Positions 10,401 to 21,600 are shown, counted from the stretch's first letter. The stretch is DNA of 64,000 nt from Gnetum montanum (GCA_015680685.1 MNCI01036682.1:1-64000), one strand, 5' to 3'. Program-made: numbers and translations. Notes: generated by a model from the letters alone, not told the origin.

Positions 10401-11734
10401 TTGTCTAGCCAACCTTTCATCCTGAAATTATTGTAGAAAGAGGCAAGCGTGTATAGGTGGGAATCGTATCCTTCCCTACAAAGAGCAATCACGCCCGCTT
10501 GTAGGCTCTTGGCAGAGGTAAATTCTTGTAGGGCTAGTTATGCTATGGCCAATTCATCTGGCTAATCATGAACCCTGTCGTCATTAAGATAGAACCTGAT
10601 GACAAGTGCACGCTATTAACACTCGACTGAGCATAGCCAATGTCGCACAACAAAATAAAGACGTGAAACTCACCCGCCAACATAGTAAACGATCCCTTGT
10701 GGGTTCAGAAAATATGTTGCCATATGACGCACGAGGTACAACGTGTTGAAGGGATGATAACACTAGTATTCTGGCATGTCCCAAATCCAGGCTAAGCGCT
10801 TCAACCCTATGGAGTGTGGGGAAGACCCTCCTTCCGGCCTACCTGAAGTCACATCATCAAAAAGATATCTCAGGATGCCCCGATTTGCCCCTGGCAGCAA
10901 AGCCTCTATCATGCCGGACGCCCGCGTCTCATCCGAGGAGGACCAAACCATGAGACTAAACTGGCTGAGGTGCAATTGCAGGAAGTCTTGCGCCCCATCC
11001 CTAAACCAAACCGCTTGATCTCCCAAATGTATCAAGGGAGGGGGAACGTTGGCCATAGGCCTGCCTACATGACACAAAACTCCTTCCAGATCCAAAACGA
11101 TCAATCTAGACCTTGGCCCTACCCTGCATAACAGAAATAGCAGACAGTGACATCAAATATGAACATAATATGTGCGCAACGTAGCAGCGCCTAGCTGACC
11201 ATAAATGAAGCATAACATGATCCCTGTTCATCATAGCACAACAAAGATGCAAAGGCCTAGCGTAGTAAGAACATGCAAGTAACTTAGTGTAGCAATAAGA
11301 TAACTAATAGCAGACCCAAACAGAATACGAACCTACATCATACGTAACTAAACCCCCTCCCGAAGGTTTCATGGTTTAGCTATTTAAAGGACCTTGGTCT
11401 TGCAGCTGTGGCAATAGCCGCAGTAGTAATGGCCTTGCATGTAACCGTAACGAGACCCTTGCACAGTAGTGATGACTGAAAGAAAGCAAGAGCACGACAG
11501 CACCAAAGCCAAAATGATGTAGCCACAGAAAATACTAGTAGAAAAACAAATAAGACATAAAACCAGTGCAGAAGAGGGTAGAAGGTGCAAGGAGAAAGGA
11601 ACAGAAGAGATGTATAAAACTCACTGGGTCAATAGTGTGCCCTCCCGTGCCGAAATGCACACCCGCGGCCCACACCTCAAGGCCTTCTTCACCTCCCCAA
11701 CCTTTACATGCACCAATTGAGTCTTGGAAGCCAT
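7434..11734 (-). pseudogene. E2 copy of the eight-exon antisense gene (HAD-like plus transposon-like plus helical protein)
   Basis: Exons on the minus strand: 11734-11625, 11123-10674, 10595-10315, 10250-9207, 9092-8763, 8668-8555, 8458-7651 and 7568-7434 (TGA). Exons 1-6 join in frame. Donors are GT (GTGAGT four times) except after exon 4, where GT has become AT. Exon 2 gives an FCP1/NIF-like HAD domain: motif I VLDLEGVLCH, motif II MVWSSSDE, then LKRLAWIWDMPEY and NPQGIVY. The second motif-I Asp is Glu and the usual DD motif is missing, so a phosphatase activity is doubtful. Exon 4 holds IYFKYGEV and INDQLFANLFGVP, resembling the plant-transposon Transposase_32-like domain. Exon 5 is acidic, exon 7 strongly helical (likely coiled coil), exon 8 acidic. 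A few stops and a frameshift in exon 7 break it. Function unknown. Confidence 0.8.
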
Positions 11735-11885
11735 AGCCCTGCTAGCAGATTTACGACCTTCGCCTTAGAAATTTGCCTCGATATGGATTCACACAGTGAC
11801 TCCATGCCTTGAAATCACTGAAGTGCTCCAACAAGGATTATGCGCTTCTAGAGCAAAAATAGCAAAATTACCAGGATTCAACCCC

Positions 11886-11893
11886 TATTTATG
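11886..11893 (-). promoter_or_regulatory. TATA-like box of E2 antisense gene
   Basis: CATAAATA followed by GGGGTTGAATCC on the minus strand, 159 bp upstream of the ATG at 11734. E4 has TATAAATA followed by AGGATTGACCCC also 159 bp upstream of its ATG. The shared spacing and flanks support a real core promoter separate from the LTR. Confidence 0.6.
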
Positions 11894-11899
11894 GCAGTA

Positions 11900-12616
11900 A
11901 TAGCAAAATGGAGAAACTTCCTTTCTCTCTCTCCGATTAAGGCAGGGGGGCGGCGTGCGGCATAGCATGCTCGCCACGACATCACGACACTATTAGCATT
12001 TAAACCTCAACACGCTCCAAGTCAATTACTTGCCTCCTCGAAAAGAAAAATAATATGATAATAGTTGTTTTCGATTAAAGGTCCGAAAAGACCTTAGGCT
12101 AACAAACCCGGCATGATTGTGTTCCTTAAGGCTCAAAGATAGCAATTTCAACTAGTAACAGCCGCAGTCTGCAATGACGTCAAACGAAGTAATTACACTT
12201 CTTGCATGAGTAATCACCTGGGGCGCCTCGACATAAGGATAGCATATTCCCTAACAGTTTCATGCCTTCATTCCCACATTAACCACCCGATACATCTCGT
12301 ACTCGCAATGCTATCTCTTTTATCGTTATTTAGCGCAGCAAGACTTTGCATGTCACAATATGGTAACCCAAAATGACATTTAAACTAGTGGTTCGGCATC
12401 CATATACAACTTCGCAATTTACATCATCAATGTCTATGTCTTCAACTATCTTAGATCCTTGTGCCTGGGTGGTGCCCTGAGCAAGCAAATCCTCAATCTT
12501 TACATCGCCTTATTTAGCAAGTCGCATCTCCATGTTGCTTTGCAGATTTACGTTCTGCACAATCTCTGGTGACCCTAACCCAAGCTCTCATCTTGTGATG
12601 GTAGGTTAAGCAAGAA
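11900..12616. other. Divergent spacer between antisense gene and RT unit of E2
   Basis: No coding potential seen. A few degenerate repeat units appear (12065-12120; TTTAAACTAGTGG near 12380). The RT unit starts at ATG 12617 just after GATGGTAG. In E3 the equivalent ATG follows TTGGCAG, so a splice acceptor here is possible but unproven. Confidence 0.5.
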
Positions 12617-14225
12617 ATGGAAACCCACCATGGCTTGTCCACGCCTCTAATATTGACAGGGCCACAAGGCAAGCTCGCAAGACAGTTAAACCCCGACGCG
12701 ATCAACTGGGAGTCGGTTGCGATTAATACTATAGCAACCTTAGAAGCACCCCCGGATTTGCCCAAACACCTAGTCCATGTCCTAGATTTGGAGGTCAGAG
12801 ATGTAACCGAGGATCCACTCATCGAGATACTCGTAACCTCTAAAAGAACGGAGGTAAAGACATTAAGAATTAGCTTTCTCTAGAAACGCAAATACATGAG
12901 GGCATAGTTAAAACCTTGCAAGAACACGTTCACATTTTCGCATGGTCATATGAAGATATGCCAGGTTTAGATCCACGGTTGATTTAGCATAATATTGTCC
13001 TAGACCCCCACGTGAAGGCAGTCAAGCAAAAAGCACGTAAAATCAAGCCAGAAATCACGCTAGCCGTGAAGGAGGAAATCACTAAGTTATACCGAGCAAG
13101 CTTTATTTGCGTAGTCGACTATTTAGAGTGGGTGTCCAACATCATTGTGGTTTCGAAGAAAACAGGAGGGATATGAATGTGTATAGATTTTTGAGATTTG
13201 AACAAGGCAACAATCAAGGATAACTTTCCACTACCGAACATTGATCAACTCATCGACACCACGGCTGGGCATGCTTTGCTATCCTTCATGGATGGCTTCT
13301 CCGGATATAACCAAATCTGCATCAACCCAGAACACCAGCTGTCAACAACTTTCATGACTCCATGGGGAACCTTCTGCTATACGATGATGCCCTTTGGGCT
13401 CAAGAATGCTAGGGCAACATACCAGCAAGCCATGATGTACATTTTCAGTAACCACATCCTAGAAATGTTAAATGATTACGTGGACAATATAGCAGTTAAT
13501 TCCAAAGAGGCAGCCCATCACCCGGGTGACCTAGAGTTAGTGCTCAAGTGCTGTCAAAGGCACGATTTGCATCTCAATCCTAAGAAATGCATCTTCGGAG
13601 TAAAGACCGGGCACATGTTGGGGTTTGTAATATTGGAGGCTGGAATACGGGTGGACCTAGACAAAGTCAAAGCTATCGTCAACTTAGCGCCCCCCACAAA
13701 CCTAAAAGAGTTACGTGGTCTACAAGGCAGAGTGCAATTCATTTGAAGGTTCATAGCAAGACTGATTGATAAGTTACACCCCATGCAACATCTTCTGAGA
13801 AAAGGGGTTGACTTAAAGTGGAAAGTCCAATGTCAACAAGCCTTCGACAATCTGAAGAAAGAACTCTCGCACCTACCAACAGTGTACTCGCCGTAGAGAG
13901 ACAAGCCCTTCTTCATATACCTCGTCACCTCTGATGCATCCATAGCAGCACTGTTATGTCAGAAGTGGGATGACGGCTCTGAGATACCAATGTATTACCT
14001 AAGCCACGCATTAATATCATATGAGAAAAAATACAACAAGGTGGAGAGGAATTGCCTAGCCTTAGTGTTTGCGCTAAAAAGGTGGCGGAATTACCTATTT
14101 CATAGGATAACCAACACCATTTGCAAAAGCAATGTACTCCAGGCTATCACTGACAACCTATACGAAGGTAGCAGGATAGCCAGATGGAAGGCCATAACCG
14201 CAGAATTTGATCTATGCTATGTCAG
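12617..14225 (+). pseudogene. pol: E2 reverse transcriptase and RT-linked RNase H
   Basis: Starts at ATG 12617 (METHHGLS), matching MATENILS of E3 at 48269 and the E4 start at 32123. The RT domain is clear: YLEWVSNIIVVSKK, DNFPLPNIDQLID, SFMDGFSGYNQI, YTMMPFGLKNA, then LNDYVDNIAVNSK near 13470. The catalytic YVDD is YVDN, which should abolish polymerase activity. The connection and first RNase H follow (LRGLQGRVQFI, FFIYLVTSDASIAALL, YYLSHALISYEKKYN, ALKRWRNYLF). Stops occur after LRGLQGRVQFI and elsewhere. The enzyme would copy element RNA into cDNA. Confidence 0.87.
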
Positions 14226-14733
14226 CTAATCATCAACAAAAGGCCAAGCCATAGCGACCCAACTTACGGTCTCTCCAGTTGACGACCAGGCGGTCATCGA
14301 CCCCGAGTTCGCAGACGAATACGTAAGCAATGTCGCCATCGTCCCACCACATTTTGAGGCAACCTTACACTTTGACGGCACCTCAACCACGCAAGGAGGT
14401 AGCGCCGCTGTCATAATCACATTCCTCTCTAGGAAAATATACCCATTCACTTATCGCATCACATTCCCATGCACTAACAACGTGGTGGAATACGAGGGGC
14501 TACTCAGAGGCCTCTTAACTGCCCGCACATTGCATGTACAACACCTAGCGATCTGGGGAGATTCACAACTAGTTGTAAATCAAATCACCGAAGTTTACGC
14601 CTACAAGGCTACGCATCTGCAACCCTACTGTGACCTAGCAAAGGTTTTATTGAAACAATTCGTGACCATTGATGTGCAACACATGCCACGTAGTGAGAAC
14701 GACATAGTAGATGCCTTAGCTACCTCGCGTTAA
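14226..14733 (+). pseudogene. E2 second RNase H (aRNH)
   Basis: A second RNase H follows the first, the known hallmark of the Tat clade. Acidic positions are visible: LHFDGTST near 14368, NNVVEYEGLLRGL near 14480, IWGDSQLVVNQI near 14555 and PRSENDIVDALAT near 14690. The frame shifts soon after DALAT. This domain would remove RNA from RNA-DNA hybrids together with the first RNase H. It is nearly colinear with the copies at about 30480-29990 and 49980-50400. Confidence 0.85.
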
Positions 14734-14810
14734 ACATCCCATCGCATTCCTTGGCGAACTTGCCAATTGCGATCATAGAATGAGTAGAACCTATCACTCG
14801 AGCAGAACAT

Positions 14811-16079
14811 GTGGCATCTGTTGATGCTACGGACACCCTGGAATGGTACGATAACATTAAAGCATATTTGCAGCATGGCGAACTCCCGGGTGGATTGACA
14901 TTGGGCCAAAAAGATGCAATCCGGAAACGTGCCCGGCAATACGTGCTCATAGGAAGTGACGCCCTATGCCGGTGGTCCTACGATGGGATATTGTTGATGT
15001 GCGTGGGTGGTGAGCAGGCACAGAAGGTAGTTAATGAGGTTCATGAAGGGTTGTGCAGTGGACACATAGCACCTAGGGCTATGGTAGCGAAGATCAGACT
15101 TCTAGGGTATTATTGACCTTACATGGAGCGCGACTGCTTGTTGAAAGTCAAGACATGTGACACATGTCAGAGATATGCAAATCTCATACACATAGTGCCT
15201 ACATACCCACACCCTACACAAATTACGTGGCCTTTCCAACGATGGGGACTGGACCTCATAGGGCCCATCACACCTAAGTCTTCCACGGGGCATAGCTTTA
15301 TTATCACCACCACAGAGTATTTTACTAAGTGGGTGGAAGCTATTCCTCTGAGGAAAACGACATCCCAGCAAATCTACCACTTCATCCTTAATAACATCAT
15401 GACTAGGTTTGGGCTTCCGATGACTATTGTGACCGACAATGGACCACAGTTCAACAGTAAGGAAACCCGGGCCTTCTGTAGCAACCTGGGCATTAAACAA
15501 TCATTTTCTTCCCCTTACTATTCGTAGGCGAATGGAGAGGCAGAGGCTACAAATAATTCCATCATGAACTTATTGAAGTGGATGCTTAGCAACAACAAGA
15601 GGTGGTGGCATGAGCAAATACTCTATGTCCTTTGGGCCTATCGAACGACTTGCAGAACTACGACAAGTAAGATCCCTTATAGTCTCGTTTACGGATCTGA
15701 AGCTGTGTTACCTCTTGCGTTACAAGTACCCTCACTCCGGATGATCCTGTCCAACGTCGTGAGCGAAGCCCAGAACAACGAATCATGAGCCATCGACATC
15801 GACTTAGTGGAGGAGGAACACGTGTAGACATTAAGACAGATTGAGCAATATTAGGACAGACAACGACAAAAGCACCGTGCAGACCTGCATCGACAGCCAG
15901 TACGGAAGGGAGATCTCTCCTCAAGGCTATCCGTGAGCACATTAGTAAATTCTCAACCAACTGGGAAGGGCCTTACGTGGTCGCTAAAGCCTTCAGGAAT
16001 GGAGCTTTCAAAATGGCGAACATGAACGGTAATGAATTTGCCAACTTGGTGAACCACATGTGCTTGAAGCCATACTAGG
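14811..16079 (+). pseudogene. E2 integrase
   Basis: Integrase inserts element cDNA into chromosomes. After a linker (TLEWYDNIKAYLQHGELP), the HHCC zinc domain is complete: VHEGLCSGHIAP and CDTCQRYA (15043-15180). The catalytic core gives WGLDLIGPI (first Asp), VTDNGPQFN (second Asp, near 15432) and ANGEAEATNNSI (Glu, near 15537). The C-terminal part WAYRTTCRT...GSEAVLPL is recognisable and the frame then decays to about 16079. Stops after RLLGYY and before ANGEAE break it. No chromodomain is seen. Confidence 0.87.
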
Positions 16080-16087
16080 TCTAAGGT

Positions 16088-16440
16088 GTAATGATAGCAC
16101 ACTCCACCATCTGCTATGATGATAAAATGGCAGTTGCGCCGGTCAGCGTCCGCAATGATGATAAACTAGTAGCACCAAATAGCGTCTGCTACGATGATAA
16201 ACTGGCAGCAACAGTCCACCACGACATAAAATTGGCACTGTTGGTTCACTATGACTATAAAATGGCATCGTGCATCTACCATGACGTAAAACTAGCATGT
16301 ACAGTTTGCTGGGACCTCAAACCAGCACAGCGGTTCGCTGGGACCCTAAACCAGCACCCGATCTACCAAGACCTTAAATTGGGTTCATGTCGCATCCTCA
16401 ATAGGCATCATCACCAAATATACGTCGAATGAAGGAGCAT
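16088..16440 (+). repeat. Tandem repeats after E2 integrase
   Basis: About nine imperfect units of 30-45 bp with core GATGATAAACTRGCAGY, e.g. CTACGATGATAAACTGGCAG. A frame through it reads as repeated CYDDKLA-like peptides, which I regard as a repeat artefact. Equivalent blocks follow integrase in E4 (28415-28645) and E3 (51715-52125). Confidence 0.8.
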
Positions 16441-17372
16441 GATACCAGCACGCGAGTGGGACATCGCCGCTCTAGGATGTAGCTCTTGACGCAAGGAAAA
16501 CATGATCCAGGGTATACGCCCCACCATTTTCGATGTCATGCTGACCCTTCGAAGATGTCGTATGATGTCACACAGGCCCTTCAAACCTACCATCGCTATG
16601 GCCCATCGCCTAGATGGTAGCTCCCAGGTCCATTCTTGCTTTTGAGGTGTTGACAGTATTGTGGCCTAGCCACAATATTGTTGCACTTCTATTCCTCGTC
16701 AAGGTTGTAGCTCGCACAGTGTTCGGCCATGTGGTAGCTAACCCCATAGCTAAACTCAGCATGCATGCCTTTAGCAGGGATCCCAGTGCATCTGCACCCC
16801 CAATGCCTTGGGGAATAGCTCCCTTCGCGGGCAGTGCTACCAAGATCGTTGCTGGTCTCCCTGCTTTGGGCATCTCACACTAGCAATGGTGCCCAAGGGT
16901 AACAATAATGCCAGTAGCCTACAAGACATTATCCTCGCAGATGCATCCCTCTACAGCAGCAAAGGCTACAGCGTCGCAAAGTGAGTGCCTCGACTAACAT
17001 GGTTGTTTGAGAGTGCAAATTCTAGCACGCGCGTAACACAACTCACTGTGCAAAAGGCTCTGATAGGTAGCCCAAGACCCTCTGTGGATGTAATACAACT
17101 CATCCTATGGAGGGGACACCCACCTACAGGAGCTTGAAGAACAGCGCCAGCCAGAGATGAAAATGGAAACAAGCCGCTTAGAGCACTCAAACTAGGGACT
17201 CGGCTAAACATCATCTTTGCTCTCTGCCTTAACCTCCATAGCACCAATGCAACACCCTTGAGCATAGCCAGGCAATGTCTCAGTACTCACCAAGTGATGG
17301 CCTCAGCGTTTCACTTGTTGCGATGTTTCGTATTCTTTGTTGACATCCATCAAGCCTGTTCTCCAAACGTCG
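16441..17372 (+). other. E2 3' untranslated region
   Basis: No coding signal supported. The last 60 bp (GTTTCGTATTCTTTGTTGAC) are conserved upstream of the polypurine tract in E4. Confidence 0.6.
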
Positions 17373-17387
17373 ACAAAGAGGAGCCAA
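17373..17387 (+). other. E2 polypurine tract
   Basis: ACAAAGAGGAGCCAA directly before the LTR start TGAAACA. E4 has ACAAAGAGGGTCTAA and E3 CAACAAAGAGGGGTCAA at the same place, so this is the plus-strand priming site. Confidence 0.7.
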
Positions 17388-18345
17388 TGAAACATCCTAA
17401 AAGAAAATGCGAGGTCATCCTGGCTTCACTAGGCTTTTGCAGTCTGCACAGCACCACGGCAGTCCATCGAGAAATGAACGTTTTGAGTCCAGGAGGGCCA
17501 GTTCGGTAAATTTTCTACTTTAGGCATGGACGAGTGCCGTACCAACTCGCCAGCCAGCCAAAGTAGTTTGAAAAACTAGGAGCTTGCTCAGAAATGGTGT
17601 CCAGAATCAGTGATAGTAGCCTAGGTGCACAGGAGAAGCAGTTCAGCAAGTTTTCTAAGTCACAAAGCCTGCTACGCTATGATGTGTAGCGTAGCAAGCC
17701 TCAGAATATAATGGCAGAACGAGATGTTGCACTACATGATGACATATGGCGTAGCATAGCAACAACTTCACTACTCACCTCCCTCGTCCAATCTCAAGTT
17801 CTGTAGTGATGTCTCTTTTCGCCAGGAAGCAGTGGACCATGTCTGCTGCTACACTACGTTGAGCTACATGGCGTAGGAAGGCGTAGCAATCCTGTGGAAA
17901 GGAACAGAAGGTGATTCGAAAGGTGAAATCAGCGAAGTCCACAGAACTTGCATTATGGCAAAATAAGCTAAAAATTAGCAAAACTATCCCAGTGGCTACA
18001 CTATGCTACGCTACGCTACGTAGCGTAGCATCATGTAGCAAATATGTGATGTACAGCAAGACAGACGGCAAGGTGCTACGCCACGATGAGCAAGCCACAT
18101 CGCAAAACACAACGTGATAGGTAGGTGGCCATGTGACATCAATGCACTCCACCTCAATTGGACCATTGGCACACGCCTCTAGGAGCTGGCGGTGTAGTCA
18201 CAACGTAGTAGGATCGTAGTTATTGCCTGCATCACAATGGTCTTGCAAGCTCAATGGTCACAAATGGCTCGAGTAACGCCAGTAAGTTGGCGCAAGTCTA
18301 CAAAAACATAGTATTCAAATGGTCACCTTGGCTTACCTTCAGCCC

Positions 18346-18353
18346 TATAAATA
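18346..18353 (+). promoter_or_regulatory. TATA box of E2 LTR
   Basis: TATAAATA in AGCCCTATAAATAGCC, the same context as in the E4 and E3 LTRs. Confidence 0.6.
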
Positions 18354-18974
18354 GCCTGTCAATCAGCACAAAAAGGGTCCGCGAAAAAAAAAGAAAAGGG
18401 GAGTCTCCTTGACTGAAACAAACAAAGAGAAATACCTGCAATCTCACAATAAGGAAAAGAAAAGGAGAGGCTAGCAATCTATAAAAGGAACCTCTCTTAG
18501 CTGGCATAAAGCCCAAGGTCTTGTTCTACCACCTTGGTAGGATCCCGTCTGCATTGTATATACGTGAAATCTATGCCCAAGTGCATAGCTATTCTTGCTT
18601 CCCGGCACGCTTTGGTCACTCTTGGAACTTTCTACACTTTGTCATGTCGTGCAGTTGATTGTGCCACCCCCTGATCGGATAGATTTGTAGCTCTGAAGCG
18701 GTGCATGTTCCTAACTATATCTTATGTTACCTCTTATTTACTGTCTGGCTTCCTCGTATTATTCCTATTTTGTTTATCTTCAAGCATCGTCTCATATCAT
18801 TGTGGCACTTACGTTTATTCACTATTTTGCATTGTTGTTGCATTTTTTTAGTCCCTTTCTTTTCCTGCTGTAATTACCCATAAGCACCATCTCGTAACTC
18901 GTATAGTTTATATTGAAAAAGGCTAAATTGATGCCAATGTAAGTCCCTATCTGATCGACCAGACCGTTCAGGGC

Positions 18975-19022
18975 ACCTCGTGTTCGCACACACCCAGCAC
19001 CGCCCTCCCGTGGGCACGGGGT
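18975..19022 (+). other. Predicted LTR-end stem-loop, E2
   Basis: ACCTCGTG pairs with CACGGGGT (seven Watson-Crick pairs and one G-U) around a loop with CCCAGCACCGCCCTC. The stem sequence differs from E1 and E4 but pairing is kept. Confidence 0.65.
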
Positions 19023-19136
19023 TGGAACTGTTGTGTTTGCCGACCTTGGCATTATTCTAGCTGTTGATGTTTTCGGTCACTACACAACCCAGTTACACTG
19101 CTGATCTCTGACTTTGGGGTTGAAACCTCGAACCCT

Positions 19137-21600
19137 ATGACTGCTACGGAACCCATAACTGTTATTGAATAGATGAACCCCCAAGGCCCTACACAGTAGT
19201 CACTTAGGCTACAAGGCAAAGACCCCACTTATGCAACTCTTACATTTGAACAGTATAACTTCATTTGTGTCAAAATCCAAGCCAACCTACCTGTTGATCA
19301 TGTAGAGAGGGAAGCGAAGTGAGACTATGAACTCATTTATAAAGGAGGTCATGAGTTTATCCCCTCAGCATTTGATATAATCCCTCTTTCCGAATACCAT
19401 CATAAACTCATATCCCAACTTCTCATGGCAAGAAGTTAAGCCTTACAACCACCTCCAATAGAGCCTCAGAGTGGAGATGAGGAAGATGACTTCATAGCCC
19501 AATCTGAACATGGGGATTCATACCATACAGTCTGTTCCCATGCCCATACAAACTCATTATTCAACCCTTTTCTAGAAGAAACTGTGCTTCCTCCTTCATC
19601 CGCAAATACTCGAGCACCAATTTCCCGACAAGAAGTACCTGCTTCCATTCCCATCTTCTCCATGCTCAACATTCAATCTGATACGTCCACTTCCATTATA
19701 CTTGCGCAAATATCATCCCAACAACCTCCTCCCCAAACTAATGTAGGATCAACCTTTCGACCTCAAGTAATTGGGATGCCATCGGTCATACTAGCTTCCA
19801 TGTTGACCCATTACATACCTCAAGTGCAAATCCACGAGGCACCATTGATTTTTTCAACCCAACACATTCAGGGTGTCAGTTCACAACCTGTGGCTAGGTA
19901 GTGGGTTCCACTAGCTATATAGTCTACTCAACATAGCGTACCACACCCCATAGTCTCAGCCCCGAATGTTGTCCCATCACAATAAACGACAGTCCAACAA
20001 TCTCTCTTTCAACAAATGATGTAACAATTGAATTATTATCAACCACAATCCACTCAACCCATTGGTCTACCCACCGTCCAAGAGTGGGAAAACACAAAAA
20101 AAATGATGCACTTGTTAGCATATGAATTAAAGTGCCTCAAAACTGTAAACATCGAGGAAGTCAAAGTACTGGACTTCTATCAAGATGATCAAATCGACCC
20201 CTCAGTTCCACTATTAACCTTGCCAAAGGAAGTTTCATTACCCTAGCTAACCAAGAACAATGGAGAGGGAGACCTAGACGCCCACCTAGTAACATTACGA
20301 ATAGAATGCCTATTACTTCAGGCATGGCCTCATGTAATTCTGCGTGTGTTTGTTATGTCCTTAACTGGAAAATCCTTAGATTGGTACTAAGCTTTACCCT
20401 GCAGCTCCATATCTTCTCTAGAGGACTTGTTGCACCTGTTTGTCACCCATTTCAAATACAATCTGAAACCTAAAGTCACATTGGATAGCTTGATTCAAAT
20501 TAAACAAGTGCCATTAGAGCCAACACAGAAATTTATCCAAAGGTGGAGTGTAGCCTTGAACGAACTTCATGAGCCCATCCCTGAAACATATCTGCTTACC
20601 ATTCTTAAGGTGGCTATGAATGACTTTATTAAGTCAAAGCTTTACTATTTGAAAGCCTGCACATTGAGCCAAGAATTTATGCAAATTAAAGATATAGAAG
20701 AGGCAGTGCAAACAAGCAATGGCCCAGCTTACTCAACCTTTAGAAGCCAACATATGAGGAAAGATAAATCCAAAACAACGGTAGTGGCAGTGACCGAAAC
20801 AGCCTGACCTAGTCATCCAGGACAAAAGGGAAAACAACTCGCTATCCCAAACGACCATGAAAGAAACACACCGACACCTACACTTAAACATTCCTCAAAT
20901 AGAAACAACAACACGGGCCACACTCGTACATTCGAAAGAAAAGACCCTACTCAATATACACCCTTTCCTATGAAGCCTTCATAATTTCTTGATCAACTTC
21001 TAAAGGTCAGGCTAATCCAGCATAAACAAATGTCTCCTACCACCTCTCAAAAACATGATCAATTTTGTGAGTTGGCCAAGAACCCAGCTCTAGCAACAGC
21101 TAATGAGCCCCCCATTCCAAGAGGCTTTAGGTTGGATAGGTTTTGTGAATATCACCAATGGTGTGGTCATGGGACTGATTACTGTTTCACCTTAAAATAG
21201 GATATACAATGCATGATTGACAGGGGTGAAGTAGTATTTGATGAGGAAAACCTAGTAAGACCCCAAAACCAACCCATGGGAGTCTACAAGGATCCTCTCA
21301 ATATCAATGATGCACCATATGTGATTAATACTATCCATGTGGAGAATAGACAGGATGTCTCGCAAAAACATTTTGTGATCTACAAGCCTTCATAAAACAC
21401 ACCTACCACAACATCTCCTCAAGCCCCTTTCGTCATACGTACATCTCCTACACCACAAAAACCATTTGTCATCTACATACCTCCTTCCATTGCAGCAACA
21501 ACCACACCACCTAAAAACTGACCTATTCCCTTTGTGATCTGGGTGCCAAAACACCCTAACACACAACCCACCTTCATTCCCCCATGACCTTTGTGAGAAT
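19137..21600 (+). pseudogene. gag: E3 gag remnant
   Basis: Starts at ATG 19137 (MTATEPIT) and matches E1 Gag along its length: SLRLQGKDP, YNFICVKIQANL, GGHEFIPSAFD, FIAQSEHGDSYHT, then the core VKVLDFYQDDQIDPSVP, HLFVTHFKYNLKPK, TQKFIQRWSVALNELHEP and NDFIKSKLYYLK. The zinc-knuckle-like FCEYHQWCGHGTDYC near 21140-21185 keeps C-x2-H-x2-C-x-H-x4-C. Several stops, mostly TAG or TAA, and no large deletions. A Pro-rich tail with repeated FVI-P motifs leads towards protease. Confidence 0.86.

Larger units (their letters stand above)
3808..19084 (+). mobile_element. E2: Tat-type LTR retrotransposon, 5' end removed by E1
   Basis: Plus-strand order: gag remnant, protease, repeat block, antisense gene (minus), RT-RNase H, second RNase H, integrase, repeat block, polypurine tract, 3' LTR. 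Its 5' LTR and gag N-terminus must lie left of E1. Its 3' LTR ends at 19084 and is followed at once by the leader and gag of E3 with no primer-binding site between. The simplest reading is that E2 inserted into the E3 leader, but a deletion or recombination junction is also possible. Confidence 0.8.
17388..19084 (+). repeat. E2 3' LTR (about 1.7 kb)
   Basis: Begins TGAAACATCCTAAAAG and ends CGGTCACTACA. The last 140 bp align with the LTR ends of E4 (CTGATCGACCAGACCRTTCAGGG shared in part). It carries many GCTACGCTA / TAGCGTAGC words at 17660-18090, a TATA box at 18346-18353 and a hairpin at 18975-19022. It marks the right end of E2 and touches E3 sequence. Confidence 0.83.

Noticed and set aside
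7434-11734. The antisense gene as a host gene invaded by unrelated elements
   Set aside because: The same gene is in the same place and orientation between protease and RT in three elements of two subfamilies, so it belongs to the element.
16091-16432. Frame with repeated CYDDKLA-like peptide
   Set aside because: It is a direct reading of the non-coding tandem repeat; the same repeat in E3 and E4 is not open.
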